This document shows, piece by piece, positions 19,462 through 28,989 of a stretch of 64,000 bases of DNA. The notes beneath the pieces are model-generated. The model was given only the letters and a program-made list of their open reading frames with translations, searched no databases and was not told where the DNA came from. The position numbers and the translations under genes are program-made. The stretch is from Halobacteriales archaeon QH_7_65_31 (lineage in GTDB: Archaea > Halobacteriota > Halobacteria > Halobacteriales > Haloarculaceae). The stretch lies in assembly GCA_003021785.1 (NCBI GenBank), contig PXQU01000004.1:1-64000 (forward strand), read 5' to 3'. Every line of letters starts with the position of its first letter. The first letter of the stretch is position 1.

Positions 19462-19733
19462 AGCGAGAGATACCCCTCCTCGTCGAGTCGGTCGGCGACG
19501 CGATTCTCGTAGCGCCACGTCACGTCCGCCCGCTCCTCCTGCCAGTCCCACGGCTCCACGAGAACGATATCGTCATCGCGAATCCAGACGCGTTTCCGCA
19601 TCCGGCCGGGGATACGTGCTGTCCGGCGCTCCCCGTCGGCACACCGCACCTCGACCCGGTTTGCCCCCTGCATCGACTCCACGCGCGCGAACATCTCGCC
19701 GTCCTCGGGGAGCCGTAACTCGTCCTCGTCCAT
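19458..19733 (-). CDS. eif1a: Translation initiation factor aIF1A
   Basis: The protein has 91 aa from the ATG at 19733. It shows the S1-like OB fold of eIF1[30 protein letters not shown], then [19 protein letters not shown]. It binds the small ribosomal subunit A site during initiation. Its stop overlaps the rio1 GTG. It is divergent from the alcohol dehydrogenase gene, with an intergenic region of 85 nt. Confidence 0.96.
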   Translation of the reverse strand: MDEDELRLPEDGEMFARVESMQGANRVEVRCADGERRTARIPGRMRKRVWIRDDDIVLVEPWDWQEERADVTWRYENRVADRLDEEGYLSL

Positions 19734-19818
19734 ACGCAGACTACGTGTCGAGACGTAAAACGGTTCGAACTGGCGGCCAACGTGCGGACTTATACCAGTG
19801 GGGGCCACCATCCCGTGT

Positions 19819-20886
19819 ATGCGCGCAGTCGTCTTCGATGAACCCGGCGCGGAGATGGCGGTCGAAGAGATTCCGACGCCCGACTGTCCCCCCGACGGCG
19901 TCGTCGTCGAGACCGAGGCCTGTGGCGTCTGTCGCTCCGACTGGCACGCTTGGCAGGGCGACTGGTCGTGGGTCGGCGTCGAGTCGAAGCCCGGGCTCAT
20001 CTTCGGTCACGAACCCGTCGGTATCGTTCAAGAGGTCGGCCCGAACGTCGAATCGATCGAGGTGGGCGACCGCGTCACGAACCCGTTCAACCTCGCCGAC
20101 GGCTCCTGTCCGATGTGCCAGCAGGGGAACCAGAACGTCTGTGAACAGTCCGTCCCGATGGGGTTCGTCGAGTTCTCGAAGGGGGCCTTCGCCGAGGAGT
20201 ACGCGATCCACGCCGCCGACACCAACGTCGTCACGCTCCCCGACGACGTGGACCCGGTCGCGGTCGCCGGGCTCGGCTGTCGGTTCGCCACCGCCTTCCA
20301 CGGGATTACCCAGCGCGCTGACCTCGATGCCGGTGACTGGGTCGCCGTCCACGGCTGTGGCGGTGTCGGGCTCTCTGCGGTCCACGTCGCCGACGCGCTC
20401 GGTGCGAACGTCGTCGCCGTCGATCTCAAGCGCGAGGCCCTCGACAAGGCCGTGGAACTCGGCGCGAGCCACACCGTCAAGGTGGACGAGGTGGATGACG
20501 TTCCCCGTGCAGTAACGGGGTTCACGCCCCGCAACCGCGGCGCGGACGTGAGCGTCGATGCGCTCGGTATCGCACAGACCTGTCGCAACTCCGTGCGGAG
20601 CCTCTCCACGCTCGGCCAGCATCTCCAGATCGGGCTGACCACCAGCGAGGAGGCGGGCGAGGTGTCGATTCCGGTCGACGAGGTCGTCTTCGACGAGCGC
20701 GAGTTCCTCGGCTCCTACGGGATGCCCGCCCACGAGTACGACGACATCTTCCGGATGATGGACGCCGGCACGATCGACCCCGGCGCGATCGTCTCCGAGA
20801 CCGTCTCGCTGGAGGAGGTCCCCGAGACCATCGCCTCGATGGGCGAGTACGATACGGTCGGGATTCCCGTCTGCGACGAGTTCTGA
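19819..20886 (+). CDS. adh: Zinc-dependent medium-chain alcohol dehydrogenase
   Basis: The protein has 355 aa from the ATG at 19819, which lies 27 nt after ACTTATACC. Catalytic zinc ligands are C in [10 protein letters not shown] and the GHEP histidine/glutamate. The cofactor fold is [20 protein letters not shown]. The structural-zinc lobe reads [12 protein letters not shown], so the third of the usual four cysteines is a glycine. The cofactor preference is not resolved, since [10 protein letters not shown] has an acidic residue favouring NAD(H). The substrate is unknown. Confidence 0.9.
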   Translation: MRAVVFDEPGAEMAVEEIPTPDCPPDGVVVETEACGVCRSDWHAWQGDWSWVGVESKPGLIFGHEPVGIVQEVGPNVESIEVGDRVTNPFNLADGSCPMCQQGNQNVCEQSVPMGFVEFSKGAFAEEYAIHAADTNVVTLPDDVDPVAVAGLGCRFATAFHGITQRADLDAGDWVAVHGCGGVGLSAVHVADALGANVVAVDLKREALDKAVELGASHTVKVDEVDDVPRAVTGFTPRNRGADVSVDALGIAQTCRNSVRSLSTLGQHLQIGLTTSEEAGEVSIPVDEVVFDEREFLGSYGMPAHEYDDIFRMMDAGTIDPGAIVSETVSLEEVPETIASMGEYDTVGIPVCDEF

Positions 20887-21050
20887 CCCGGCCTTCACCC
20901 GAACCCCGTCTCGTCGAAGCGCGACACTCGGAAACGACGGAATTCCCTTTCAGGGCCCATCAGAACTCTCCTTTTCCATAGGCGGCACAAGCGCAAAAGC
21001 GACGAAACGAGTGAAAAGTAAAAGTCGCCTGAAAATAACGTACGAGCAAG

Positions 21051-21356
21051 ATGGCTGCGAACAGTGCCGTCGAGCGTAAACACCTGTATGCAGCGTGGCT
21101 ACTCCTGATTGCGACCATCGCTCTCCCGGTGTTTCTCGCCTACCCGGAGCAGAATCCTGACCTAGCGTTCATCTCGCTGTTCGGACTGCTCCCCCTCGGG
21201 TTGCTACTGGTGGTCTCCTCGGCTCTGATGAGCGTTCTCGTCAGCTCGACGCAACGCGTACGACGCGGCGTACTCGTTTCGGGGATCATACTGACAGTCG
21301 GCTCTCTGTGCTCGTACTATCTGTACGGTTGTATTCGGGCGGGGTGTCCGGCCTGA
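21051..21356 (+). CDS. Small membrane protein, unknown function
   Basis: The protein has 101 aa with three predicted membrane helices: about 13-30 (YAAWLLLIATIALPVFLA), 39-64 (AFISLFGLLPLGLLLVVSS) and 73-93 (GVLVSGIILTVGSLCSYYLYG). It has no recognised domain. Its lower G+C content and its own TATA-like GAAAATAAC about 18 nt upstream suggest an independent, possibly acquired gene. It converges on the DUF460 gene. Confidence 0.6.
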   Translation: MAANSAVERKHLYAAWLLLIATIALPVFLAYPEQNPDLAFISLFGLLPLGLLLVVSSALMSVLVSSTQRVRRGVLVSGIILTVGSLCSYYLYGCIRAGCPA

Positions 21357-21372
21357 CCCATCCGACACCGTC

Positions 21373-23355
21373 TCAGCTCCGCTGTTCGCTCTGTCGGTCG
21401 GCGCGGTGCTCGCTGATCAGCTCCTCGACCATCGACTCGGTCTCCGCCTGCTCGCGCTCGGCCGCCCGCTCGCGCCACCCCTCCAGCACGGTCTCGATCT
21501 CGGACTCGTCGGCGACCGCCAGCTCGTCGATCTCGCGAACGGTCACCTCGGCCGCGGGACCGTAGGGGATCGACTCGGCGTGTAACACCTCCTTCGCCTG
21601 CTCGGAGAGCGTCCCGTGTTTCAACACCACGCGCGGCTCGATCTCGGCGAGTCGCTCCGCGGAGGACCGCCCCGCGCCGGACGCATCACGGAGGAGGATC
21701 ACGTCGCCCTCGGCGAGTCCGAACGACTCGTCGGCGGCCTCGATCTCGGTCGTCGTGAACTGCTCGACCGGCTTCACGGGAACGAGATCGGTCGCCTCGC
21801 CGGCGACGCTGGCGAAGTTCGAGTGGTCCAGCTTCCAGAGCCGCTTCAGCCGGTCGAGCTTCGTCGCCGCCTGCTCCGTCGCCGCGCGTTCGGCGTCGAG
21901 TTTCTCCTCTAACCGCTCGTTCTCCCGGCGGAGTCGGGTCACCTCGCGGCGTTCGCGCGCCTCGCGGCGCTCCTCGCGGCGGGCCGCAGACAGCTCCTCC
22001 TCGTACTCCTCGATCTCGGCGTCCTTCTCGGCGACCGTCTGCTTCAGGTCGTCGACGTGGGATTCGAGCCTGTCGATGCGGTCGCGGAGGTCCCGTATCT
22101 CCCGTTCCTCGGCGGTGAGCTCGCGAGCGCGGTGTTCGACGCCCCCCTCGTCGTCCGCCTCCTCGACGACCATCCGATCGATGACGGTCTCGACGGACGC
22201 CTCCTCACGCAGGACGGTGGCCGTCACCTCGCCGCGGTCGAACTGCGGCGGGATCTTGCGTGCGATGCGCTCGAACTGGTCGGCGTGCGCGTCGAAGGCG
22301 TACAGCGCCGCCGCCAGCGCGTCGCGTTCGTGGTCGTTCGCCCACGACGCCTCGCGGGTCCGGTGTTTCTTCTCGTCGACCGGGAGATCACGCTCCGGAG
22401 CCCAGCCGGCGGCGTCGAACGAGCGCCGGAACGTCTCGACGGTCTCCGGCATCGGCTCCACGTCGGCGGCGACGAGCAGCGGTCGCCCGCGCTCGATTAG
22501 CCACTCGATGATGTCGGCCTGGTCTGCGGTTCGCGTCGAGTGCACGTCGAGCGGGTTCCCGTCCAGATCGACGAGCGCGACGGCGGTCGTCGTCCCGGGG
22601 TCGATCCCGACGATGACGTGATCGCGTCGCTCGACGAGCGGCTCGAACTCGATGCCGTCGCGCCGCTCGCGCTCGATCTCGACGCGCACGTCGCCGCTCC
22701 GTGACGACGAGACCGGGATCTCCCCCGGCGTCGCCTCGACGGTGAAGATGGCCTGCGAGTAGCCGCCGTACTTCTCCGTCACCGCCTGTTCGAACTCGAG
22801 GTCCGCGTCCTCCAGTTGTGCCTCGATCTCGCGGCTCCGCTTGCGGACGTTGCCGTGGATGCGACGGGTGTAGCGGTCCTGACTCCAGCCACCTTTCCCG
22901 GTGGACCGGCCCCGTGCCACCTTCAGCTCGGTGCGGTCGGCGAAGGCGGTCACCTCGTGGCCGACGTTGGCGGCCGCGAGTCGCGCGGCGGCCTCCGCCT
23001 CCTTGATCGGCTTCTTGCCGTAGGGGACGCCGTGGCGGTTGGCGACCCGCGAGAGCGGCTCCGGCTGGTGTGCGCCGGTGACCTGTACGAGCGTCGTCGA
23101 CTCGGGTACGTCACGGAGCAGTCGAACGAGCCCGTCGCTGTCCTCGGCAAGCTCGTAGACGTTGTCGGTCGCGACGATATCGGGTTGCTCGCGCTCGATG
23201 AGTCGGCGCAGCTTCCGGTAGGAGACCACGTCCCGGTCGGCGTGCTCGCCGTCGAACGCGACGACGGCGTACGACGGTGCATCACCGCGGATGTCGCCAC
23301 TCTGGATATCCACCCCGAAGATGACGCTGTCGAGCGCGGTGGTGCGTGTGCTCAC
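21373..23355 (-). CDS. DUF460 protein: predicted RNase H-fold nuclease with coiled coil
   Basis: The protein has 660 aa from a GTG at 23355, which lies about 28 nt after GATTTATTC. The N-terminal region (VIFGVDIQSGD, DIVATDNVYELAED) and the central region (VIVGIDPGTTTAVALVD at 247-263, AADVEP near 298, NDHERDALAAAL near 342) each look like an RNase H/RuvC-type fold with acidic residues in the expected places. Residues about 400-520 are a long coiled coil. The C-terminal part is globular (ILLRDASGAGRSSAERLA). The function is unproven; nucleic-acid processing is inferred. It is divergent from tsr3. Confidence 0.8.
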   Translation of the reverse strand: MSTRTTALDSVIFGVDIQSGDIRGDAPSYAVVAFDGEHADRDVVSYRKLRRLIEREQPDIVATDNVYELAEDSDGLVRLLRDVPESTTLVQVTGAHQPEPLSRVANRHGVPYGKKPIKEAEAAARLAAANVGHEVTAFADRTELKVARGRSTGKGGWSQDRYTRRIHGNVRKRSREIEAQLEDADLEFEQAVTEKYGGYSQAIFTVEATPGEIPVSSSRSGDVRVEIERERRDGIEFEPLVERRDHVIVGIDPGTTTAVALVDLDGNPLDVHSTRTADQADIIEWLIERGRPLLVAADVEPMPETVETFRRSFDAAGWAPERDLPVDEKKHRTREASWANDHERDALAAALYAFDAHADQFERIARKIPPQFDRGEVTATVLREEASVETVIDRMVVEEADDEGGVEHRARELTAEEREIRDLRDRIDRLESHVDDLKQTVAEKDAEIEEYEEELSAARREERREARERREVTRLRRENERLEEKLDAERAATEQAATKLDRLKRLWKLDHSNFASVAGEATDLVPVKPVEQFTTTEIEAADESFGLAEGDVILLRDASGAGRSSAERLAEIEPRVVLKHGTLSEQAKEVLHAESIPYGPAAEVTVREIDELAVADESEIETVLEGWRERAAEREQAETESMVEELISEHRADRQSEQRS

Positions 23356-23437
23356 AGGCGACGTTAGGCAGGTAATCGAATAAATCTCTTGGCGAGTGAC
23401 GCGAGCGACTTTTGCCCGCACGCCACCGACTGCGTGC

Positions 23438-23935
23438 GTGGACCTGCACGTCCGGTACGAGGGCGACGACGACCCCGAGAAATGCACGGCCCGGAAGCTC
23501 GATCGCTTCGATATGGCGACGCTCCACGACAGGCCACGGAGCGTGCCCTCCGGCGTCGTGCTCAATCCGCACGCGGAGCAGGCGCTCTCACCGGCCGACG
23601 AGACGGACGTGCTCGTCGCGCTCGACTGCTCGTGGGAGACCGCAGACGCGGAGGCGTTCCGACTCGACGGTCCCCATCGCGCGCTCCCGTTTCTCGTCGC
23701 CGGCAACCCCGTCAGCCACGGGCGACCGTTCCGGCTGAACACGGTCGAGGCGTTCGCCGCCGGCTGTTACATCCTCGGCGAGCAGGCGCAGGCCGAACGG
23801 CTTGTGAGCAAGTTCCGGTGGGGCCACACCTTCCTCGAGCTGAACGAGGAACCGCTCCGGCGGTACGCGAACTGCACCGATTCGAACGAAGTGGTCGCCG
23901 TCCAGCAGGAGTATCTCGATCTCGCGGACGACTAA
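23438..23935 (+). CDS. tsr3: Tsr3 homologue, small-subunit rRNA aminocarboxypropyltransferase
   Basis: The protein has 165 aa from a GTG at 23438, about 27 nt after ACTTTTG. The alternative ATG at 23396 would predate the likely transcription start. Family motifs are [16 protein letters not shown] and [18 protein letters not shown]. The usual NPVNYG is NPVSHG here. Tsr3 adds the acp group to the hypermodified m1acp3-pseudouridine position of small-subunit rRNA using SAM. It is divergent from the DUF460 gene. Confidence 0.88.
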   Translation: MDLHVRYEGDDDPEKCTARKLDRFDMATLHDRPRSVPSGVVLNPHAEQALSPADETDVLVALDCSWETADAEAFRLDGPHRALPFLVAGNPVSHGRPFRLNTVEAFAAGCYILGEQAQAERLVSKFRWGHTFLELNEEPLRRYANCTDSNEVVAVQQEYLDLADD

Positions 23936-24366
23936 CGGTTTATCGGGGTCCGTTCGTATATCGACTCACAAGTGAAGTGAACAAATAGGTCACCGTGTGC
24001 GCCATGCGTCACTACTAACGCAGTCGGATTTCGCTCGTTACACTGCTCCCGCTTGAGCGTTGTTCGCCATCGTCGCGACTCCGTCTTCCCATCGACAGTA
24101 ATCGCCACTCGGCTCGGTGACCCACTGACGACGAAGTTCCACACTCGATCGGCTGAGATAGACCTCGACGCATCGACGAGCAGTGACTTCGACGAGTCCC
24201 ACATCTTCACGCTGAACGTGTTCGTCTGATACCCGTTTATGATAGTCACGTTGTGGCGTTCTTCGTTCCCCCGCCCGAATGGAACCCGTCCGCTCAAACA
24301 CCCTGCGAGGGCAGTTGATACTGCGACAGAGCTTGACGATAACAACTGGCGACGGGAACAGTCCAT
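23932..24366 (-). CDS. Predicted lipoprotein, unknown function (atypical composition)
   Basis: The protein has 144 aa. [23 protein letters not shown] carries twin arginines and a lipobox LAGC (cysteine 23), so Tat export and lipid anchoring are likely. The mature part ([20 protein letters not shown]) looks like a small beta-sandwich, as in haloarchaeal Ig-like lipoproteins. The gene and the 160 nt upstream are A+T-rich compared with the neighbours, and its stop overlaps that of tsr3. This suggests recent acquisition. Confidence 0.6.
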   Translation of the reverse strand: MDCSRRQLLSSSSVAVSTALAGCLSGRVPFGRGNEERHNVTIINGYQTNTFSVKMWDSSKSLLVDASRSISADRVWNFVVSGSPSRVAITVDGKTESRRWRTTLKREQCNERNPTALVVTHGAHGDLFVHFTCESIYERTPINR

Positions 24367-24528
24367 ATTCGTAGTGACACCCTATCTTGTTTATATCATT
24401 ATACTTTGTTGATTGTAACTGCCAGTTGTGTTCGGTCGATATTTGTCTGTAGTGATTACGTCACGACTGGTTTATCTCTATCACTTTCTTTTCTATACAT
24501 ATTCAATATGTGGTTTGTACTATACCTA

Positions 24529-25554
24529 TCAATTAACCGATCTGCCGAACCCTTCTGGTGGGTCCAACGGACTCCGGGGCAGTGAACCGCTCGCCTCGGG
24601 GTCGTTGTACCGTCTCGGCGCCACGTCGTTCGGACCGTCGGGGTAGGCCACGGAGGCGAGCGTCTGTATCTGCTCGCGACCGACGCCGAGCTCGAACTGG
24701 CCGCCGCCGTACAGGTCGAGATCGAGTCGATCGGCCAGATCCAGCGTGTCGAACAGCGACTCGACCGTGCCGAAGCGCGATGGCTTGACGTTCAGGACGG
24801 CGGGATCGAAGGGGAGCGCCTGCACCGACGGGACCCCCGTGATCGGGTAGTCCCACGCGACGCGGTCGCGCTCTCGCTCCACGATACCCATCGTCTCGCC
24901 GGTGACGGCGGGATCCTCGATGATCGCGTCGGGGAACGTCTCGACGACCCGCTCGTAGAAGGCCGCGGACGGCTCCGTATCGACCTCCGTTCCCTCGTAC
25001 AGCCCCTTCAGGTCGAGCACGCGGACGCGGTCGGTGTCGGCGAGCCGGTCGAGCAGGTCGTCGTCCCACTCGGGCGTGGGGTCGAGCTTGAACTCGGCGT
25101 CGGGGTTCGCGTCGAGAACCGCCTCGATGCGGTCGAAGCCGTCGAGCCGCGTCGAGACGACGAACCGAACCGGCTCGGGCTCGGTGTCGAGCGCGTCGGC
25201 GAGCGTCATCCCCGCCTGCGTCAGCGCCAGATCGAGCGCGGCAGATTCGAACGCCCACTGCCGGAAGGCGCGGGCGTGGTGTCGGGAGGGCTCGTCGGGC
25301 CAGAGGTCAGCTGTCGAGATCGCGTCCGAGAGCCCGTCGAACCGCCACGCACCGGTGAGGTCCGGGCGCGGGTAGTCGGCGTGAGCTTCGGTCTCGTAAC
25401 AGACGTCTTCACCTCGTCCGACGCTCCCGTCACCGGAGAGCTCGACGGTCGTCGTGGTGCGGGTGAAGCCGCTCGACACCTCGCGTTCGCGTCGCTCGAT
25501 CGTGAACGAGTCGACGCTGACGGGCAGCGACTCCACCATCGCGTATCGGCGCAT
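24529..25554 (-). CDS. Enolase-superfamily protein (muconate lactonizing enzyme-like)
   Basis: The protein has 341 aa. The enolase-superfamily barrel pattern is seen as EFKLDPTPEW (lysine), RVLDLKGLY (Asp), AIIEDPAV (Glu/Asp) and LNVKPSRFG (second Lys). A TTAAACC box lies about 23 nt upstream of the ATG at 25554; MVESLPVS at 25539 is an alternative start. Sequence resembles o-succinylbenzoate synthase/MLE enzymes, but the substrate cannot be assigned. It is divergent from rpl40e. Confidence 0.78.
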   Translation of the reverse strand: MRRYAMVESLPVSVDSFTIERREREVSSGFTRTTTTVELSGDGSVGRGEDVCYETEAHADYPRPDLTGAWRFDGLSDAISTADLWPDEPSRHHARAFRQWAFESAALDLALTQAGMTLADALDTEPEPVRFVVSTRLDGFDRIEAVLDANPDAEFKLDPTPEWDDDLLDRLADTDRVRVLDLKGLYEGTEVDTEPSAAFYERVVETFPDAIIEDPAVTGETMGIVERERDRVAWDYPITGVPSVQALPFDPAVLNVKPSRFGTVESLFDTLDLADRLDLDLYGGGQFELGVGREQIQTLASVAYPDGPNDVAPRRYNDPEASGSLPRSPLDPPEGFGRSVN

Positions 25555-25606
25555 ACCGACTCGGGGACTCGGAAAGGTTTAACCGCGCGGTTCCGATACG
25601 TCAGGT

Positions 25607-25756
25607 ATGGCCAGTTTCGAGGAAGCAGAAGCACGGACGCTGGAGAAGATGATCTGTATGCGGTGTAACGCGCGCAACGCACAGCGTGCCGACCGCTGTC
25701 GGAAATGCGGCTACAAGAAGCTCCGCCCGAAGGCGAAGGAACGCCGCGCCGCGTAA
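25607..25756 (+). CDS. rpl40e: Large-subunit ribosomal protein eL40
   Basis: The protein has 49 aa, starting [17 protein letters not shown]. The zinc finger is C-x2-C (CMRC) and C-x2-C (CRKC), followed by the basic tail [15 protein letters not shown]. This is the entire archaeal eL40, without a ubiquitin fusion. A TTTAACC box about 30 nt upstream overlaps the promoter region of the divergent enolase-like gene. Confidence 0.95.
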   Translation: MASFEEAEARTLEKMICMRCNARNAQRADRCRKCGYKKLRPKAKERRAA

Positions 25757-25835
25757 CCTGTCTTCTCGCCGTGGTTCTCGCGCCGTGAGCCACGCCACCG
25801 AACCCCTTTTGCGCCACCGCCGAGAACCGCGAGGC

Positions 25836-26171
25836 GTGAACGCCGTCGAGGAGTGGCAGTCGGCGCTCGATGCGACCGAAGAGCTCACTCCGGAGATCGT
25901 CGACACCATCCTCTCGACGCACGGCGAGCGGGGGGCAAAGGCGATCGAGGCGGTCGCCGAGACGCGCGTCAAGGAGTACAACGACTTCACCGTCGTCGTC
26001 GGCCACTCGGAGGAGCACGTCGTCGAGGACAGCGGCTGTCAGTGCCGCGACGCCCAGTACAACCTCGATCCCGACGACCCGACCGCCCGCTGCTGGCACG
26101 CGCTCGCGGTCGCCATCGCACAGCGCTCACCGCGTTCGCTCAGCCCCCGGCAAAAACTTGCGGAAAAATAG
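25836..26171 (+). CDS. SWIM zinc-finger protein
   Basis: The protein has 111 aa from a GTG at 25836, 29 nt after CCCCTTTT. The C-terminal half has the SWIM pattern CxCx(n)CxH: CQCRDAQYNLDPDDPTARCWH. The N-terminal half is helical (VEEWQSALDATEELTPEIVDT). SWIM domains bind DNA, RNA or protein; no specific role can be assigned. It is conserved-looking in haloarchaea and often small like this. Confidence 0.7.
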   Translation: MNAVEEWQSALDATEELTPEIVDTILSTHGERGAKAIEAVAETRVKEYNDFTVVVGHSEEHVVEDSGCQCRDAQYNLDPDDPTARCWHALAVAIAQRSPRSLSPRQKLAEK

Positions 26172-26187
26172 CGCCAGCTCTCGTCGA

Positions 26188-26244
26188 CGCTCACTACGCT
26201 CGCGTCTCTCGTCCGCGGGCGCTACCGCGCTCACTACGTTCGCG
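26188..26244. repeat. Two near-identical 17-nt intergenic repeats
   Basis: CGCTCACTACGCTCGCG at 26188-26204 and CGCTCACTACGTTCGCG at 26228-26244 differ at one base. Each is partly self-complementary (CGCG ends). They lie in the 209-nt gap between the SWIM gene and hisH, where I see no gene. Such elements are scattered in haloarchaeal intergenic DNA. Confidence 0.6.
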
Positions 26245-26380
26245 CGGAGGAACCGCTCGGTCGCTTCGCTCCCTCACGGATGCTGTGATCGATACTGAGT
26301 ATGTGACTAACAAACGTACAGTTCGTTCCAACATCTTTACCGCTGAAACCCAAATCTCCGCCGCACAGCGTCCAGCCGGC

Positions 26381-27025
26381 CTACCGCTCCACGCAGTAGT
26401 CGACGAAGTTGCGGAGAATCTGTAACCCCGTCTCGCCGGATTTCTCGGGATGGAACTGCGTGCCGAAGACGTTGCCGGCCTCGTTCGCGACGACGGCCGG
26501 AAACTCGATGCCGTAATCGGTGGCGGCCACGACCGCCCGCTCCTCGTCGGGGTCGGCGTAGTAGGAGTGGACGAAGTAGGCGTACTCGCCGTCGATTCCC
26601 GCAGTCACGGGGTGGTCGCGCTCGACCGACAGCTCGTTCCACCCCATATGCGGAATCTTCTGTCCCTCGGCGAAGCGGCGGTTTCGCCCCGGTATCAGAT
26701 CGAGTCCTTCGACGTCACCTTGTCCCTCCCTGTCGGCTTCCTCGCTCGACGTGAGGAGCATCTGCATGCCGAGACAGATACCGAACAGCGGGTTCCCCTC
26801 GTTCGCGTACGCGACGAGTCCGTCGCGGATCGAGGCGGCGTTCTCCATCCCCTCTGCAAACGCGCCGACCCCCGGCAGCACGACGCCGTCGGCCGCGTGA
26901 AACCGCTCGGGATCGTCGCTGACGGTGACGCTCGCGCCGGCGCGTTCGAGCCCGCGAGTCGCGGAGCGGAGATTCCCCAGTCCGTAGTCGACGAGGACGA
27001 TGTCGGCTGTCGTCTGGACGCTCAT
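26381..27025 (-). CDS. hisH: Imidazole glycerol phosphate synthase, glutaminase subunit
   Basis: The protein has 214 aa from the ATG at 27025 (MSVQTTADIVLVDYGLGNLRS). It is a class I glutamine amidotransferase with nucleophile C84 in GICLGMQ, H192 and E194 in TQFHPEKSG, and the oxyanion block LPGVGAF. It supplies ammonia to HisF for histidine and AICAR synthesis. No other his gene is in the window. It is divergent from phnD. Confidence 0.96.
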   Translation of the reverse strand: MSVQTTADIVLVDYGLGNLRSATRGLERAGASVTVSDDPERFHAADGVVLPGVGAFAEGMENAASIRDGLVAYANEGNPLFGICLGMQMLLTSSEEADREGQGDVEGLDLIPGRNRRFAEGQKIPHMGWNELSVERDHPVTAGIDGEYAYFVHSYYADPDEERAVVAATDYGIEFPAVVANEAGNVFGTQFHPEKSGETGLQILRNFVDYCVER

Positions 27026-27154
27026 GCTCGCGGTTCGTGACGGGGGAAGAAGTCGGTTGTGACCGCGTGTCTCTGTCTGCCTCGCGATCCCGCACACCCG
27101 TGTAGGTATAATCGGTAAATTTATGCCCGTTATGCAAAAGTATGTATTGTTCGC

Positions 27155-28144
27155 ATGACCAAGCGACGCACCTTCATCAAGAGCGCAGGAGCCGCCGGTG
27201 TTGCGGGACTACTCGCCGGCTGTTCAGATGACACCGAATCGAACGGCTCGTCCGGGACGGTAACGGGAGACAATCAACAGACGCTGACGTTCGCACTGAC
27301 GCCGGCCGAGTCGGACGTCGAGATCGAGGATCAGTATCAGCCGCTGTTCAACTACATGGAGTCCGAGGCCGACGTGAGCATCGAGTCCACGGTCGCGGCC
27401 GACTACGCGGCGGTGCTGTCGGCGATCGACGCCGGACAGGCAGATCTCGCCGACGCGTCACCCGCTATTGCGATCCAGGGTGGCAACGAGGATATCACAC
27501 AGGTCGTCGGCATCCGTGTCGCGTACGGTGCGTCGCGATACTTCTCGCTCATGACCACCACGCCGGACAGCGACATCGACAGCCTCTCGGACCTCGGCGG
27601 TGAGACGATCGGGCTCGGAGACCGGCTCTCCACGAGCGGCTCGCTGTTCCCGCTGTACATGCTGTCGCAGGCCGGATTCGATACCGGTGGCGCGCCGGAC
27701 GGCGATCCGGTCGACTTCGAAGCGCAGTTCTCGGATCACTCGACCGCGCGCGAAGAGCTCATCAATCGCCCGGACGTCGTCGCTGCCGGGACCGGTGCGT
27801 TCTCGACGGCCGGCCACGTGCCGAAAGAGCAGTTCTCTGATCAGTTCCTCGAAATGTCTGCCGAGAACGACGGCGATCTCGGGACGGAGTCGCCGGAGCT
27901 GGAGCTGCTCGCCGAGTCCGATCCGATCCCGCGCGCGCCGATCCTGGCCCGCGCCGACATGGACGCCGAGCTGTACGGCGACATCGAGTCGTCCCTGCTG
28001 AACGTCGGCGAAGACGAACTCATCGACGAAGGGGCCAGCGACGACCAGCAGCTCTGGTTCACGGGCGTCGACGACGGCTCCGTCGACGATTATCAGCCGG
28101 TGCAGGACGTGCTCGACGAGCTGGGCGTCTCCCTCGGCCAGTAA
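27155..28144 (+). CDS. phnD: Phosphonate/phosphate-type ABC transporter substrate-binding lipoprotein
   Basis: The protein has 329 aa. The Tat/lipoprotein leader is RRTFIKSAGAAGVAGLLAGC (lipobox cysteine 22), then a low-complexity linker. The PhnD-like periplasmic-binding fold follows (TLTFALTPAESDVEIEDQYQPLF, then DYAAVLSAIDAGQADLADASP). It is the first gene of phnDCE and would deliver phosphonate, phosphite or phosphate-like anions. No C-P lyase gene is in the window, so the substrate is open. Confidence 0.9.
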   Translation: MTKRRTFIKSAGAAGVAGLLAGCSDDTESNGSSGTVTGDNQQTLTFALTPAESDVEIEDQYQPLFNYMESEADVSIESTVAADYAAVLSAIDAGQADLADASPAIAIQGGNEDITQVVGIRVAYGASRYFSLMTTTPDSDIDSLSDLGGETIGLGDRLSTSGSLFPLYMLSQAGFDTGGAPDGDPVDFEAQFSDHSTAREELINRPDVVAAGTGAFSTAGHVPKEQFSDQFLEMSAENDGDLGTESPELELLAESDPIPRAPILARADMDAELYGDIESSLLNVGEDELIDEGASDDQQLWFTGVDDGSVDDYQPVQDVLDELGVSLGQ

Positions 28145-28227
28145 CATCATCAATTCCCACCATTTTTGGTAGCGAACGAGGAAATACGGCTAATGGGTCC
28201 AATCGGCGGAGCCACGCGAGAGACATC

Positions 28228-28989
28228 ATGAGTACCATCGAAGTCAACAATCTCAGTAAACAGTACGGGGACGTTCAAGCTCTCGACGATGTCTCTTTTA
28301 CGATCGATGACGGCGAATTCGTCGTCCTGCTCGGGGAGTCGGGCGCCGGAAAATCGACCTTACTCCGCTGTCTCAACGGGATCACGGAACCGACGTCCGG
28401 CTCCGTGATAATCGACGGCGAGGAGGTCGATGGACCGCGCGACGACGTGGCGATGATTTTCCAACAACACTACATTCTGGAGGAGATGACCGCGTACAGC
28501 AACGCGCTCACGGGGTCGCTGGGACGCACCGGCTTCTTCCAGAGCCTGTTGGGCCGTTATCCCGAGGAGGACAAACACGAGGCGCTCCGTGCGCTGGAAA
28601 CCGTCGGACTACTCGACGAGGCGAACCAGCGAACCAGCAGCATGAGCGGCGGCCAGCAACAGCGTGTCGGCATCGCTCGCGCGCTCGTCCAGCAGCCGAA
28701 TCTCTTACTGGCCGACGAGCCGGTCGCGAGTCTCGATCCGGCGAGTGCCGAGGTCGTCATGCGGTACATCCGCGAGGCCGCCGCCGCGCGGAATCTCTCG
28801 ACGATCGCGAGTCTGCATCAGGTCAACATCGCCCGCGAGTTCGGTGAGCGATTCCTCGGCATGAAGGACGGGAAGCTCGTCTTCGACGGCGACCGCGACG
28901 AGTTCACCGTCGATACGATCGACGAGATCTACGGTGATATCGAGACGGACTCGATTCGCGAAGAACAGCGCATGGAGGTGGAGCCGTGA
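28228..28989 (+). CDS. phnC: Phosphonate-type ABC transporter ATPase
   Basis: The protein has 253 aa. Walker A is GESGAGKST, the signature motif is MSGGQQQR, Walker B is LLLADEPVASLDP, and the switch histidine is SLHQ. The family block ALTGSLGRTGFFQSLLGRYPEEDK is typical of PhnC. It energises import through PhnE. It lies 83 nt after phnD and overlaps phnE by 4 nt. Confidence 0.94.
   Translation: MSTIEVNNLSKQYGDVQALDDVSFTIDDGEFVVLLGESGAGKSTLLRCLNGITEPTSGSVIIDGEEVDGPRDDVAMIFQQHYILEEMTAYSNALTGSLGRTGFFQSLLGRYPEEDKHEALRALETVGLLDEANQRTSSMSGGQQQRVGIARALVQQPNLLLADEPVASLDPASAEVVMRYIREAAAARNLSTIASLHQVNIAREFGERFLGMKDGKLVFDGDRDEFTVDTIDEIYGDIETDSIREEQRMEVEP

Noticed and set aside
26172-26380. Possible small RNA gene in the SWIM-hisH gap
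   Set aside because: Only the two 17-nt repeats were seen, with no promoter or conserved fold that would support an RNA gene.
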